Origin: Nitrospira sp.
GTDB taxonomy: Bacteria > Nitrospirota > Nitrospiria > Nitrospirales > Nitrospiraceae
Length of the DNA stretch: 64,000 nucleotides
Reading direction: 5' to 3'
NCBI GenBank assembly: GCA_024760525.1
Contig: CP060499.1
Coordinates: 2,480,001-2,544,000, forward strand
Part shown: in pieces, positions 34,750 to 42,915 of the stretch
How positions within the stretch are numbered: the stretch's first letter is position 1
Layout: each line of letters begins with the position of its first letter
The notes under the pieces: model-generated
The model's database searches: none
Seen by the model: the letters and a program-made list of their open reading frames with translations, nothing else
Told to the model about the DNA's origin: nothing
Made by a program: the position numbers and the translations under genes

Positions 34750-36933
34750 TCACACGGCCACCGCTTCGCCCCTACGGGCGATTTCCAGCATGCCCCGCAC
34801 ATCCAGAATAAAGCCCACCGTGCCGTCTCCGAGAATGGTGGCGCCGGCGATCCCTTCGACCTTGTGGAAGTTTTGCTCCATGCTCTTGATGACGACCTGC
34901 TGCTGGCCGATAATTTCATCCACCATCACTGCCACTCGCTCACCCTCCGTCTCCAGGATGAGCAGAATGCTCTTCGCCGGATCCGTATACTCCGGTTGTA
35001 GATTGAATACCTCGTACAGACGCACCATCGACAGGAAGGTGCCGCGGACATTGATCAGCTCCCCTTTGCCGACGACGGTTTTCACCGCTTCTCGCTTCGG
35101 CTGAATGGACTCCAGAATCGAGAGCAGCGGTACGATATATGTTTCCCGCCCGATCCGGACGGTCATGCCTTCGATGATCGCCAGGGTAAGGGGCAGCTTC
35201 AGAGTGAAGGTCGTTCCCTTCCCCGCCATGGTCTTGATGCTGATCGTGCCTCCCAGGGCGTCGATGTTCCGCTTGACGACATCCATTCCAACCCCTCGCC
35301 CGGATACGTCCGTCACTTTCTCCGCAGTCGAGAACCCGGGTTTGAAAATGAGCAGCCAGATCTGATCGTCTGTCAGCTTGTCGTTCTCCCCGATCAGCCC
35401 TTGCTTGATCGCCTTCGCTACGATCTTCTCGCGACTCAGGCCACGCCCGTCGTCTTCTACCGTGATGCAGATATTTCCGCCCTCATGAAATGCATTCAGC
35501 TTGATCGTGCCGGTTTCTTGCTTGTTGCTGTCGAGGCGTTCCTCCGGCAGCTCCACGCCATGGTCGGCTGAGTTCCTGACGAGGTGCGTCAGAGGATCGC
35601 CGATCGATTCGATGACGGTTTTGTCCAATTCGGTTTCTTCGCCCGAAAGGACCAGCTGAATTTTCTTCCCCATCTTCGCCGATAGATCGCGCACCAGCCG
35701 AGGGAAGCGGCTGAATGCCGTTCCGATCGGAAGCATGCGGATTCCCATGACACGCTCTTGAATCTCGCGGGTATTCCTCTCCAGTTCCACCATCCGTTCA
35801 AGCAGCACGGGCAGCTGCCGCATCTCGAACCGTGCTCCCAGGTCGCTCAACATCGACTGAGTGATCACGAGTTCACCAACCAGATTGATGAGCTTGTCGA
35901 TCTTGGCTGTATCCACACGAATGGACGTCGTGTCGGTTTTCTTGGCTTGAGCCGTGGATTCCTGCTGCCGCTGCTTTTGCAGCGCCTGCTCGACCTGCTG
36001 CGGTGTGGCGGCGTGCTGTTCGATGAGGATCTGGCCGACCCGCTTTTGCTGTGCCAGTGCGCTGTCCAACGTTTCGCGGGACACCACGCCGCTCTCGACC
36101 AGAATCTCTCCAAGGGGCTTCGGCTCTCCGTCTTCGACGCGTTGCTCGTCGTTCGTACCCCGTGAAGCGTTCGAATCCGAGGACGAGAGGCGTTTCCCGG
36201 ATGACGATCCATGCTCTTCAATCGTCAGCTTGCTGTCTTCCCGGACAAACTCGAATACCCCTTCAACAACCTTTCGGTCCTTGGCGGTCGCGAGCTGCAT
36301 CTTCCACGACAAGTAGCACTTCTCCGGGTCCACCTCATCCAAATCCGGTAACCTGGAGGCATCCACCTCTACTTGCGATAATGTGCCGAGATCCTGGAGT
36401 TCTTTGAAGACTTGCAGCGGGTCGAGGCCGCGCTGAAACAACCATTCGGGCGGGGTCCAGTCAATGGCAAATAAATGCGATCCGTCAGCCGATGGCGAAG
36501 CCGACGGCTTCTCCGATTCTCCTGCCGGACCGGCCGGCGATGTTTTTAACACACTGGCGCCGGTCAATTCCCTCGTGAGCCGTTGGGCCGCCTCGTTGTC
36601 CACCGACACACCGGTTTTGACGGCATCGATCAATGTCTTGAGACAGTCTATGGATCGCAGCAACAGATCGGCGATCGCCGGTGACACGGCCTTCTGCCCG
36701 TTCCTGAGCAGATCCAGCAGCGTCTCCATCTTATGGGTAAACTGTGCGACGGCGTTGAAGCCGAACATGCCGCTCGTGCCCTTAATGGAGTGCGCCGAGC
36801 GAAAGATCTTGTTCAGCAGGTCTAAATCTTCAGGATGCCGTTCCAGCTGCAGCAATCCCTCTTCGACCACCGCGAGATGTTCGGCGGCTTCTTCGAAGAA
36901 CGCATCCTGAAATTGCGCGAAATCGCTGCTCAT
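34750..36933 (-). CDS. cheA: Chemotaxis histidine kinase CheA with MshEN-like insert
   Basis: Autophosphorylating kinase of the array. Residues 1-125 are the HPt domain, with His48 in FRSAHSIKGTSGMFG. Residues 152-240 are a P2-like ferredoxin-fold region (RGLDPLQVFKELQDLG, DPEKCYLSWKMQL). Residues 273-321 hold two tandem 24-residue motifs, PLGEILVESG...SALAQQ and GQILIEQH...ALQKQ, that resemble the MshEN c-di-GMP-binding motif. P3 dimerisation starts near 335, P4 has HLVRNSADHGVE, DDGRGL and GRGVGMDVVKRNI, and the P5 CheW-like domain runs from 585 to 727. The domains are otherwise standard. The insert replaces the usual flexible linker. Confidence 0.97.
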   Translation of the reverse strand: MSSDFAQFQDAFFEEAAEHLAVVEEGLLQLERHPEDLDLLNKIFRSAHSIKGTSGMFGFNAVAQFTHKMETLLDLLRNGQKAVSPAIADLLLRSIDCLKTLIDAVKTGVSVDNEAAQRLTRELTGASVLKTSPAGPAGESEKPSASPSADGSHLFAIDWTPPEWLFQRGLDPLQVFKELQDLGTLSQVEVDASRLPDLDEVDPEKCYLSWKMQLATAKDRKVVEGVFEFVREDSKLTIEEHGSSSGKRLSSSDSNASRGTNDEQRVEDGEPKPLGEILVESGVVSRETLDSALAQQKRVGQILIEQHAATPQQVEQALQKQRQQESTAQAKKTDTTSIRVDTAKIDKLINLVGELVITQSMLSDLGARFEMRQLPVLLERMVELERNTREIQERVMGIRMLPIGTAFSRFPRLVRDLSAKMGKKIQLVLSGEETELDKTVIESIGDPLTHLVRNSADHGVELPEERLDSNKQETGTIKLNAFHEGGNICITVEDDGRGLSREKIVAKAIKQGLIGENDKLTDDQIWLLIFKPGFSTAEKVTDVSGRGVGMDVVKRNIDALGGTISIKTMAGKGTTFTLKLPLTLAIIEGMTVRIGRETYIVPLLSILESIQPKREAVKTVVGKGELINVRGTFLSMVRLYEVFNLQPEYTDPAKSILLILETEGERVAVMVDEIIGQQQVVIKSMEQNFHKVEGIAGATILGDGTVGFILDVRGMLEIARRGEAVAV

Positions 36934-37024
36934 CTTGAACCCCGTCGTTCGTGACGTGTCGTTCGTGAAGCGCTTGATCGTTCCGATTCGGAGGCTTCTC
37001 GCGTCACGAGATACATGCGACCCA

Positions 37025-37396
37025 TCATGCCGGCAGCACCTTGGCGATGGTTTTCAGCAACAGTTCCGGATTGAACGGTTTCACGATCCATCCAGTGGCA
37101 CCGGCTTCTTTCCCCGCTTGCTTCTTCTCCACCGCAGACTCGGTGGTCAACATAAGAATGGGGGTGAACTTGAAGGCCGCCAACTTGCGCAGCTCCTTGA
37201 TGAGCGTAATGCCGTCCATCTCCGGCATATTGAGGTCGGTGACGACGATGTCCATCTTCGGACCGGCTGCGACCTTGTTGACGGCATCCTTCCCGTGTTC
37301 GGCCTCGACGACCGTGAACCCGGCGTTCGTAAGCGTGAACGCCACCATTTGACGCATGGTGGGTGAATCATCGACAACGAGTGCGGTCTTGCTCAT
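37025..37396 (-). CDS. cheY: Chemotaxis response regulator CheY (copy 1)
   Basis: Single receiver domain of 123 residues. Acidic pocket VVDDS, phosphoacceptor Asp54 (IVVTDLNMPEMDG), LMLTTES with the conserved Thr and the Lys in IVKPFNP are all present. GGAGG precedes the ATG by 5-6 bases. It lies next to cheA and a CheZ-like gene, so it is a likely CheA substrate; which of the two CheY proteins binds the motor is not decidable here. Confidence 0.95.
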   Translation of the reverse strand: MSKTALVVDDSPTMRQMVAFTLTNAGFTVVEAEHGKDAVNKVAAGPKMDIVVTDLNMPEMDGITLIKELRKLAAFKFTPILMLTTESAVEKKQAGKEAGATGWIVKPFNPELLLKTIAKVLPA

Positions 37397-37463
37397 ACTG
37401 ATCCTCCACCGTCATGTGCCTGTCTCTTGTGAGGCCTTCCTGCTGGCTTCACGGGCGACTCGT

Positions 37464-37994
37464 TTAAAACAGCGTGACGGAATCGGGCTCCTTCACCGGC
37501 ATGTCGACCGGCACCGGCTCTTGATAGTCGGGCGTCAATGCTGCCGTGTGAAGACGGCGTTCTTCTTCCATCGTGTAGTGTTGCTCAAGCTGCTCCAGCT
37601 CAGCGATCTCCTGTTTCGCACTCTCGTCATCCGGTCCTCGCATCAACGCCTGAAGATGCCGGCTCCATTGATCCAACGCTTGCCCGACATGTTCCAGTTT
37701 TTGTCGCGTGATATCTTGAAACTGCATCGCCATCACGATTTTTGACACACAGGCCGACCTCTCGTGCGGCGAAGTCTCCGCTTCTGGAGATGTCAGCAAA
37801 TGAAGATTCAACACTAAGTCCATCGTAGCCCGCTCGGTTTCGTCGGTGACGGCCGTCATCTGAGCTTTCAACACCGGTATCAAGCGCACCGCGCAGGCCG
37901 CAAATGCCTCCCAGGCCTGTCGATGCTCGTGAAGCTTGGCGGCGTCGCCCATGTCGACGCCGGCGGCGTCTGAACACTCCACCTTGTCGGTCAT
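37464..37994 (-). CDS. CheZ-like CheY-P phosphatase candidate
   Basis: All-helical 176-residue protein of uncertain family. The stretch KIVMAMQFQDITRQKLEHV contains Asp94 and Gln98, matching the D-x-x-x-Q catalytic pair of CheZ (Asp143/Gln147 in E. coli, FQDLTGQ). The C-terminal tail is Pro/Glu-rich and ends DSVTLF, reminiscent of a short docking peptide. It lies between cheY copy 1 and a STAS gene. The second protein with this motif (40146-40733) is a fuller CheZ match. It could instead be a non-phosphatase scaffold of similar fold. Confidence 0.65.
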   Translation of the reverse strand: MTDKVECSDAAGVDMGDAAKLHEHRQAWEAFAACAVRLIPVLKAQMTAVTDETERATMDLVLNLHLLTSPEAETSPHERSACVSKIVMAMQFQDITRQKLEHVGQALDQWSRHLQALMRGPDDESAKQEIAELEQLEQHYTMEEERRLHTAALTPDYQEPVPVDMPVKEPDSVTLF

Positions 37995-38027
37995 CGTCTT
38001 CCGTCCAATCGTAAACCCGGTGTCGAA

Positions 38028-38330
38028 CTATTCGCTGAGCGGTTCGGAAAATCCGAGTTGCGTCAATCTTCCTTGCAGATCTTGGGAAAGCCCCGTGACA
38101 AACATCCGGCCCCGTTTCCGCGCGGCCCAGAGCAGCTGGATGATCGCGGTATCTGCCCGTGAGACTTTTCCAAGATCGAGTGAAACCAGGCCATCGTTCT
38201 GAAATAGTTTGAGCAACTCCTCTTTGAACTCCGCCGCCTCGAAAATGGTGAGATCGCCGCCTGGAACCAGGTGTCTGCCGTTCGGCTCTGCCACCCGGTG
38301 TGCCTTAGATCCAATTGATTCCGCCGTCAT
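38028..38330 (-). CDS. STAS-domain protein of the chemotaxis operon
   Basis: Third STAS protein, 100 residues, with LVPGGDLTIFEAAEFKEELL and a SpoIIAA-like strand-loop VSLDLGKVSRADTAII. The phosphorylatable Ser is replaced by Thr (ADTAI). GGGAGAG precedes the ATG. Its position among cheY, cheZ-like and motB genes is shared by STAS proteins in other che clusters, where the role is unclear. Confidence 0.75.
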   Translation of the reverse strand: MTAESIGSKAHRVAEPNGRHLVPGGDLTIFEAAEFKEELLKLFQNDGLVSLDLGKVSRADTAIIQLLWAARKRGRMFVTGLSQDLQGRLTQLGFSEPLSE

Positions 38331-38424
38331 CGTGAGCTCTCTCCCCTGTAGTCACTAAGACATACTGTCGGCTGCTTCTGATCAAGACTTGAGAGTCTAC
38401 CTGCCGTAAAAACCCCGAGATCCA

Positions 38425-39267
38425 CTATGGTGTCCGGCCGTTGCCGGACAACTCCGGAGGCGGCTGCAAGGAGCTCAGCGACCCATCATCCGCCGATTGC
38501 CCGGATTGATCCGTCTCATTTCCTGTCTGGAGAAGAGGAGCAGGAGGCGCCTGCTCAAGAATGACGACTTCTACTCGACGATTCTTGGCCCTTTGCTCAG
38601 GATCCAGATTGGCCGTCACAGGCCTGGTGTCGGCATGCCCCACCGCAGCGAGATGATCCGATTGGACTCCGTAGAGCTCGGATAGAACTCTGACGACCAT
38701 CACAGCCCGGGTGGATGACAGTTCCCAATTGGAAGGAAATTGCGCCGTCTGAATCGGCACATTATCCGTATGTCCTTCAACGCGAGCATGCCGGTTCAAT
38801 TCCAGAATAGCCCCGCTCAATCCTTCAAGGAATGGAAGAGCTTCTGCTCGTATCGTCGCTTCCCCACTGTTAAAAAGTAGTTTGTCTGGGATCGTAATGA
38901 CGATATCGCCATTGACGGTCTGGACGACAGTGACGAACGCCGCCAAGTCTTTCAGTTGCTTATCCTTGATACCTTGGAACACTTGGCGGATATGTCGAAT
39001 CGTGACTTCCTTGGCCTCCGCTGGATTCCGCCCCTGCTGCACCAGCCTTGCCTCACCGACGCCGAATACCCGGTTCGCACCAGACCGATTGGCCATCGGA
39101 TTCAGCGCAGCCTTGATCGATTCGCTGACGGTCCGGTACTTTCCTTCATTGATGGAAGAGATCGAGTACATGACGACGAAGAACGCAAACAGCAAGGTGA
39201 TGAAGTCGGCATACGACACCAGCCAACGTTCGTGGTTTTCATGCTCCTCGTGTTTATGCTTCGCCAT
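38425..39267 (-). CDS. motB: Flagellar motor stator protein MotB
   Basis: Stator subunit that binds the cell wall and conducts ions. The single transmembrane segment at about residues 16-36 carries the ion-binding Asp21 (SYADFITLLFAFFVVMYS). The OmpA-like peptidoglycan-binding domain contains VEGHTDNVPIQ, NWELSSTRA and RAKNRRVEVVI. The 280 residues end in a Pro/Gly/Ser-rich tail. Its ATG directly abuts the stop codon of the 32-codon ORF that follows motA, and the ribosome site is poor, which suggests translational coupling. Confidence 0.95.
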   Translation of the reverse strand: MAKHKHEEHENHERWLVSYADFITLLFAFFVVMYSISSINEGKYRTVSESIKAALNPMANRSGANRVFGVGEARLVQQGRNPAEAKEVTIRHIRQVFQGIKDKQLKDLAAFVTVVQTVNGDIVITIPDKLLFNSGEATIRAEALPFLEGLSGAILELNRHARVEGHTDNVPIQTAQFPSNWELSSTRAVMVVRVLSELYGVQSDHLAAVGHADTRPVTANLDPEQRAKNRRVEVVILEQAPPAPLLQTGNETDQSGQSADDGSLSSLQPPPELSGNGRTP

Positions 39268-39366
39268 TTATGACCGTACCGCGTGGAGCGTGGCTCGTAC
39301 CGTGTCGTCATCGTTTCCGCCCATGACGTCGACAAGATATGAACTACGCTTCACGAAAGACCTCAT
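39268..39366 (-). CDS. Possible 32-residue ORF bridging motA and motB
   Basis: The frame starts at an ATG overlapping the motA stop (ATGA) and ends with TAA immediately before the motB ATG. It encodes MRSFVKRSSYLVDVMGGNDD followed by 12 more residues. It is basic at the start and acidic in the middle; no known family is recognised. It could be a coupling ORF that delivers ribosomes to motB, whose own ribosome site is weak, or a coincidence. Confidence 0.35.
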   Translation of the reverse strand: MRSFVKRSSYLVDVMGGNDDDTVRATLHAVRS

Positions 39367-40133
39367 TTCCTCGTTTCCTTTGTCCGTTCATTGTGCGGCA
39401 GAAAACCTTCCAGCTTTTCCTGCAGCAGTCGAGGGTTCTCCCCTTGGGCAAGTCCGACAAGTCCCATGATGACCAAATTGCGGGAGCCTGCCTCCTCTTT
39501 CAGCTTCAGCTTGATCTTGTTCGCAATGGGTAAGAAGAAGAGGTTGGCGGCTCCCACGCCATAGACCGTGGCGACGAACGCCACCGCGATACCACTGCCG
39601 AGCTTTGAGGGGTCGGCCAAGTTTTCCATCACGTGAATCAGTCCGAGGACGGCGCCGAGAATCCCGACGGTCGGCGAATATCCTCCCGCGGCTTCCCACA
39701 CTTTGGCCGCCAGGATGCCCTGCTCCTCATGCTGTTCCACCTCGATCTCGAGAATCTCATGCACGGCTTTCGGGTCGGTTCCATCGACAATGAGTTGAAT
39801 CCCCTTTTTCATGAACGCATCATGGATGTCTTTCAGTTTTCCCTCGAGCGCGAGCAGACCTTGTTTTCGTGAGACATTCGCGAGGTCAATGATGAGTTTG
39901 ATGTTCCCCTTGTTGTCGACGCGGGGACCGGCGAAGGCGAGAGACAGACTACCGGCTGCCTTGACGATGACCGGCAAGGGACTCTGCACGCAAATGGCGC
40001 CGACCGTGCCGCCGATCACAATGATAAAGGCGGTCAACTGCATGATCGAACCCAGATGGCCGCCTTCGAGCGCTTGCCCTCCGACGATGGAGCCGATTGC
40101 AATCACCACCCCAAGAATTGTCGCAATATCCAT
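39363..40133 (-). CDS. motA: Flagellar motor stator protein MotA
   Basis: Four-transmembrane stator subunit of 256 residues. The N-terminus MDIATILGVVIAIGSIVGGQ, the cytoplasmic helices with charged residues (KDIHDAFMKKGIQL) and the third and fourth membrane segments (GGYSPTVGILGAVLGLIHVM and GSGIAVAFVATVYGVGAANL) are typical. A GAGG ribosome site overlaps the end of cheZ. With motB it forms the ion channel; whether H+ or Na+ is used cannot be told. Confidence 0.96.
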   Translation of the reverse strand: MDIATILGVVIAIGSIVGGQALEGGHLGSIMQLTAFIIVIGGTVGAICVQSPLPVIVKAAGSLSLAFAGPRVDNKGNIKLIIDLANVSRKQGLLALEGKLKDIHDAFMKKGIQLIVDGTDPKAVHEILEIEVEQHEEQGILAAKVWEAAGGYSPTVGILGAVLGLIHVMENLADPSKLGSGIAVAFVATVYGVGAANLFFLPIANKIKLKLKEEAGSRNLVIMGLVGLAQGENPRLLQEKLEGFLPHNERTKETRK

Positions 40134-40145
40134 TGCGTGAGCGCC

Positions 40146-40733
40146 TCATTTGAACCCGAATTGAGCCAGGATATCGTCGGCGACTTTTTGCTTCATGGCC
40201 GTCGATTTGGAGTCTTCGAGTTGTTTGAGCAAGTGGCCGGCCGTTCCGGCGGAAGTTACTTGTTCCCCGTTTTGTTGGAGACCAAAGACCACGACCAGTT
40301 CCATCAGCTTGTTCTGCACTTCATCAAGGATGGTCACGAGCTTCTTGACTCGTTGAGCGACCAGATCTTGAAAGGAGAGAGCGGTCATGATTTCCGTCAA
40401 ATGCTTGGCGTCCTGCGCCATCACGGTGCTCACCTTCTCCAGACGTTCTGCGAGCTTCACGCAATCGATCGCCTGCAACGTGTCGACGACGGAACAGAGA
40501 TCTTTCGCCACTCGGTCGCGATTGTCTTGGATCATCTCGGTCAGACGCATGACTTCGAGGGTTCCGGTCTCCGTCATCCGGTTGAGCTCGCTGAGATGCG
40601 ATGAGGCTGCCGGCAGTTGTGCACTGCTGGCCACGATCTGAGGACCGGCGTGTGAAATCGTCGTCATCGCCTTCTCGACAAAGCGAGCCAATTCACCGAG
40701 TTCTCCATACAACTTGTGTCCCTGGTTCTCCAC
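40146..40733 (-). CDS. cheZ: Chemotaxis protein phosphatase CheZ
   Basis: CheY-phosphate phosphatase of 195 residues. The long helical hairpin has TALSFQDLVAQRVKKLVTIL with catalytic Asp123 and Gln127 at the correct four-residue spacing. The C-terminus ends ADDILAQFGFK, close to the CheY-binding peptide of proteobacterial CheZ (acidic residues then LGF-like). The start is GTG, with GGAGG 4 bases upstream. It lies between cheY copy 2 and motA. Confidence 0.9.
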   Translation of the reverse strand: MENQGHKLYGELGELARFVEKAMTTISHAGPQIVASSAQLPAASSHLSELNRMTETGTLEVMRLTEMIQDNRDRVAKDLCSVVDTLQAIDCVKLAERLEKVSTVMAQDAKHLTEIMTALSFQDLVAQRVKKLVTILDEVQNKLMELVVVFGLQQNGEQVTSAGTAGHLLKQLEDSKSTAMKQKVADDILAQFGFK

Positions 40734-40779
40734 ACGACCTCCATCCCTGACGGCTCGGATGCCCTTTGGTCGCCCGAAT

Positions 40780-41160
40780 CTATTTGAAGATCTTCGCGAT
40801 CTTTTCCTGCAGTGTCTCAGCCGTAAAGGGCTTGACGATGTAATTACTCACCCCCGCCTGCACGGCTTCAACCAAGTTGCTTTGCTGAGCCTCGGCCGTC
40901 ACCATCAACACAGGCGTGGCCTTGAGCTTCTCGTCCGCACGGATCGCCCGAAGCATGTCGATGCCCGTCATGACCGGCATGTTCCAATCCGAGACGACGA
41001 ATCCGTACGTGTCCGCCCGCAGCTTCTGCAGAGCTTCCTGTCCGTTCTCCGCCTCTTCTAAATTGGCAAAACCAAGCTGCTTCAAAATGTTCTTCACGAT
41101 TCTCCTCATCGTCACCATGTCATCGACGACGAGGATCTTCATGTTCGGATCGGCTGGCAT
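40780..41160 (-). CDS. cheY: Chemotaxis response regulator CheY (copy 2)
   Basis: Single receiver domain of 126 residues that looks like the classical enteric CheY: KILVVDDMVTMRRIVKNILKQLGF, Asp58 in VVSDWNMPVMTGID, VTAEAQ and VKPFTAETL. AAAGGAGG precedes the ATG at 41160 by 4-5 bases, which sets the start at MPADPN. It is the first gene of the motor/chemotaxis operon and directly precedes cheZ, so it is the better candidate for the motor-binding CheY. Confidence 0.96.
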   Translation of the reverse strand: MPADPNMKILVVDDMVTMRRIVKNILKQLGFANLEEAENGQEALQKLRADTYGFVVSDWNMPVMTGIDMLRAIRADEKLKATPVLMVTAEAQQSNLVEAVQAGVSNYIVKPFTAETLQEKIAKIFK

Positions 41161-41486
41161 AACGCCTCCTTTGTCTCATACGGCAGTCACAGCGGCAGTG
41201 GGCGATGGTCCGGCGATAATGCGATGATTCGGGGTTCCAGCGACCTCGCGACGCCTCTCCACATATCGGCACATTCGCCGAACGACCTGACCCCCGGAAA
41301 GCTCGGCGGGTCATCGATTTCACTAGGCCGGCAGGAGGTAATCGACTTGTGTGGAGAAATGTGCGTTCCAGGAATGACAGTGCCGGCAGGATCATACCCA
41401 CCGCTCATGTCCTGAGTACCCTCTGGAACGTGAGAGCGAAGGAATGGTCGTTCTGCCGATGGACCTGACAGCACCCCATAGAGCCA
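41161..41486 (-). other. 326-base leader region of the che-mot operon
   Basis: No convincing coding frame. It should contain the promoter for cheY copy 2 onward. A GCCGATAT element (41263-41270, minus strand) resembles the sigma-28 -10 box but has no matching -35. TGACCC/GGGTCA arms form an inverted repeat near 41288-41313. Nothing else was recognised. Confidence 0.5.
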
Positions 41487-41717
41487 CTAGCCTTGCCTGG
41501 ACCGACTGTGCATCCACTCATGAATGTCACGGCGCAGGAATCGCCAATGCTTACCGATCTTGGAAGCCGGGAGTTCACCGACTCGCGCGAGCTTGTAGAC
41601 GGTTGATTTCGGCACCCGGAGAAACCGCGCCACTTCCATGACGGTTAGGATTTCGCCGTCCCGGACGGGACTTTCTTCCAGCTGGCTCGTCGTTGCTGCT
41701 GATACGTCATTATTCAT
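41487..41717 (-). CDS. Excisionase/MerR-like helix-turn-helix protein
   Basis: Small DNA-binding protein of 76 residues. The HTH_17 domain reads LTVMEVARFLRVPKSTVYKL, followed by ARVGELPASKIGKHWRF and a final helix DIHEWM. The start at 41717 (MNNDVS) is preferred; a longer frame begins at 41792 but its extra 25 residues look non-coding. It is divergent from the MinD/FlhG-like gene, with 177 bases between, and may regulate that gene or the flagellar genes nearby. No phage integrase is present, so a regulator is likelier than an excisionase. Confidence 0.75.
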   Translation of the reverse strand: MNNDVSAATTSQLEESPVRDGEILTVMEVARFLRVPKSTVYKLARVGELPASKIGKHWRFLRRDIHEWMHSRSRQG

Positions 41718-41894
41718 GCCGACTGTGGTATCGGCGTAGCGGTTCGGAAACTTGAGCGCCCTGCCATAATCGGCTTTCCACCATGCCGTCACCTTCCTCC
41801 GGCCGTACCAGGATGGGCCGCGTCTATTCAGGATTTTCGGCCGCTTACCGAAGAAGGTGTGGTATTCACGCCGAACGAATAGGAACTGAACTCA

Positions 41895-42794
41895 ATGGCA
41901 CGCATCATCTCCGTCGCATCCGGCAAAGGCGGGGTTGGAAAAAGTGTGATTGCGGCCAACCTGGCTCTGGTCTTGGCGCAAAAAGGCAGGCAGGTGGTCC
42001 TTGCCGACCTCGATATCGGAGGCGCTGACGCCCATGTGCTGCTGGGCCTCCCCAACCCAGCGCTTACCCTGACTGACTTTCTCAATCGGCGGGTTGAACA
42101 GCTGGATGCCCTGGCTCAACAGCTTCCCATTCACCCCTCGTTGCGCATTATTCCAGGGACAGGCGACACCCTCGCGACCGCCAATATGCCCTATTCACAA
42201 AAACGGCGCCTTATTCGAAACTTCCAAGATATCCATGCCGACGTGATCGTCGTCGATATTGGAGCGGGAACAAGCTACCATGCGCTTGATTTTTTTCTGA
42301 TGGCCGACCATCACCTCGCCGTGGCTACGCCGGACCCCACCTCCGTTCTGGACCTCTATCGCTTCATCAAGCTGGCCGCGATCCGTCGAGTCTTATCGAT
42401 GTTCTTAACGCGCAATGTGATGGCAGAGGGACTGGCAAACCGGGATTACAGCAGCGTGGAGGAAGTCTTGGACGTCGCGGGCAAGACCGACGAATCCGGC
42501 CGGTCGATCGCGGAAGCTACCCTGAGCGTGTTTCAACCGGCTCTCATCCTCAATCGTGTTACCGGGCGTGCTCGCGTCAATGTGCCGCAGCTCAAGAAGC
42601 TGCTCAAAGACTATGTGGGGGGTGATTTGACATTATTAGGTGAGATTCCCGAGGACCCTGCAATGGAGCAAGCGGTGCGGGCATACATCCCGGTGGTTCA
42701 ACACGCTCCATCATCTCCGGCTGCCGTCGCACTCGCGAAAACCGCCGAAGCGCTGGCACAGTTGCTGCGCAGCTCCTTGCCGCAAGCAGCTTGA
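41895..42794 (+). CDS. MinD/ParA-type ATPase, FlhG-like
   Basis: P-loop ATPase of the Mrp/MinD superfamily. Deviant Walker A ASGKGGVGKSVIAANLAL lies at residues 8-25, Walker A'/switch regions are LADLDIGGADAHVLLG and IVVDIGAGTSYHALDF, and a RVTGRARVNV-like region follows the nucleotide pocket. Length 299. Its location among flagellar and chemotaxis genes supports a role in flagellar number or polar placement (FlhG/FleN), but no flhF or fliA lies beside it. A ParC-like role in placing chemosensory arrays is an alternative. It has no amphipathic C-terminal membrane-targeting helix that I can see. Confidence 0.75.
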   Translation: MARIISVASGKGGVGKSVIAANLALVLAQKGRQVVLADLDIGGADAHVLLGLPNPALTLTDFLNRRVEQLDALAQQLPIHPSLRIIPGTGDTLATANMPYSQKRRLIRNFQDIHADVIVVDIGAGTSYHALDFFLMADHHLAVATPDPTSVLDLYRFIKLAAIRRVLSMFLTRNVMAEGLANRDYSSVEEVLDVAGKTDESGRSIAEATLSVFQPALILNRVTGRARVNVPQLKKLLKDYVGGDLTLLGEIPEDPAMEQAVRAYIPVVQHAPSSPAAVALAKTAEALAQLLRSSLPQAA

Positions 42795-42915
42795 TTCGGT
42801 TGAACGGCTGAACGTTCTCGGTGCTCTTTCTTGTCGATCGTCATTCGTGAGCTTCACAAAGCCGCTTTTCCGGCGCGTGTACACCGGCCACTTGCACGGC
42901 GTTGGCTCCCTCTCA

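Noticed and set aside
41263..41270. GCCGATAT, a sigma-28-like -10 box upstream of cheY copy 2
   Set aside because: No TAAA-like -35 at 15 bases (CAGG is found), so no promoter is claimed.
41487..41717. Phage excisionase interpretation
   Set aside because: No integrase, att-like repeats or other phage genes nearby; a chromosomal regulator is likelier.
41718..41792. N-terminal extension of the HTH protein
   Set aside because: The extra 25 residues look like read-through of the divergent promoter region; the ATG at 41717 gives a compact protein.
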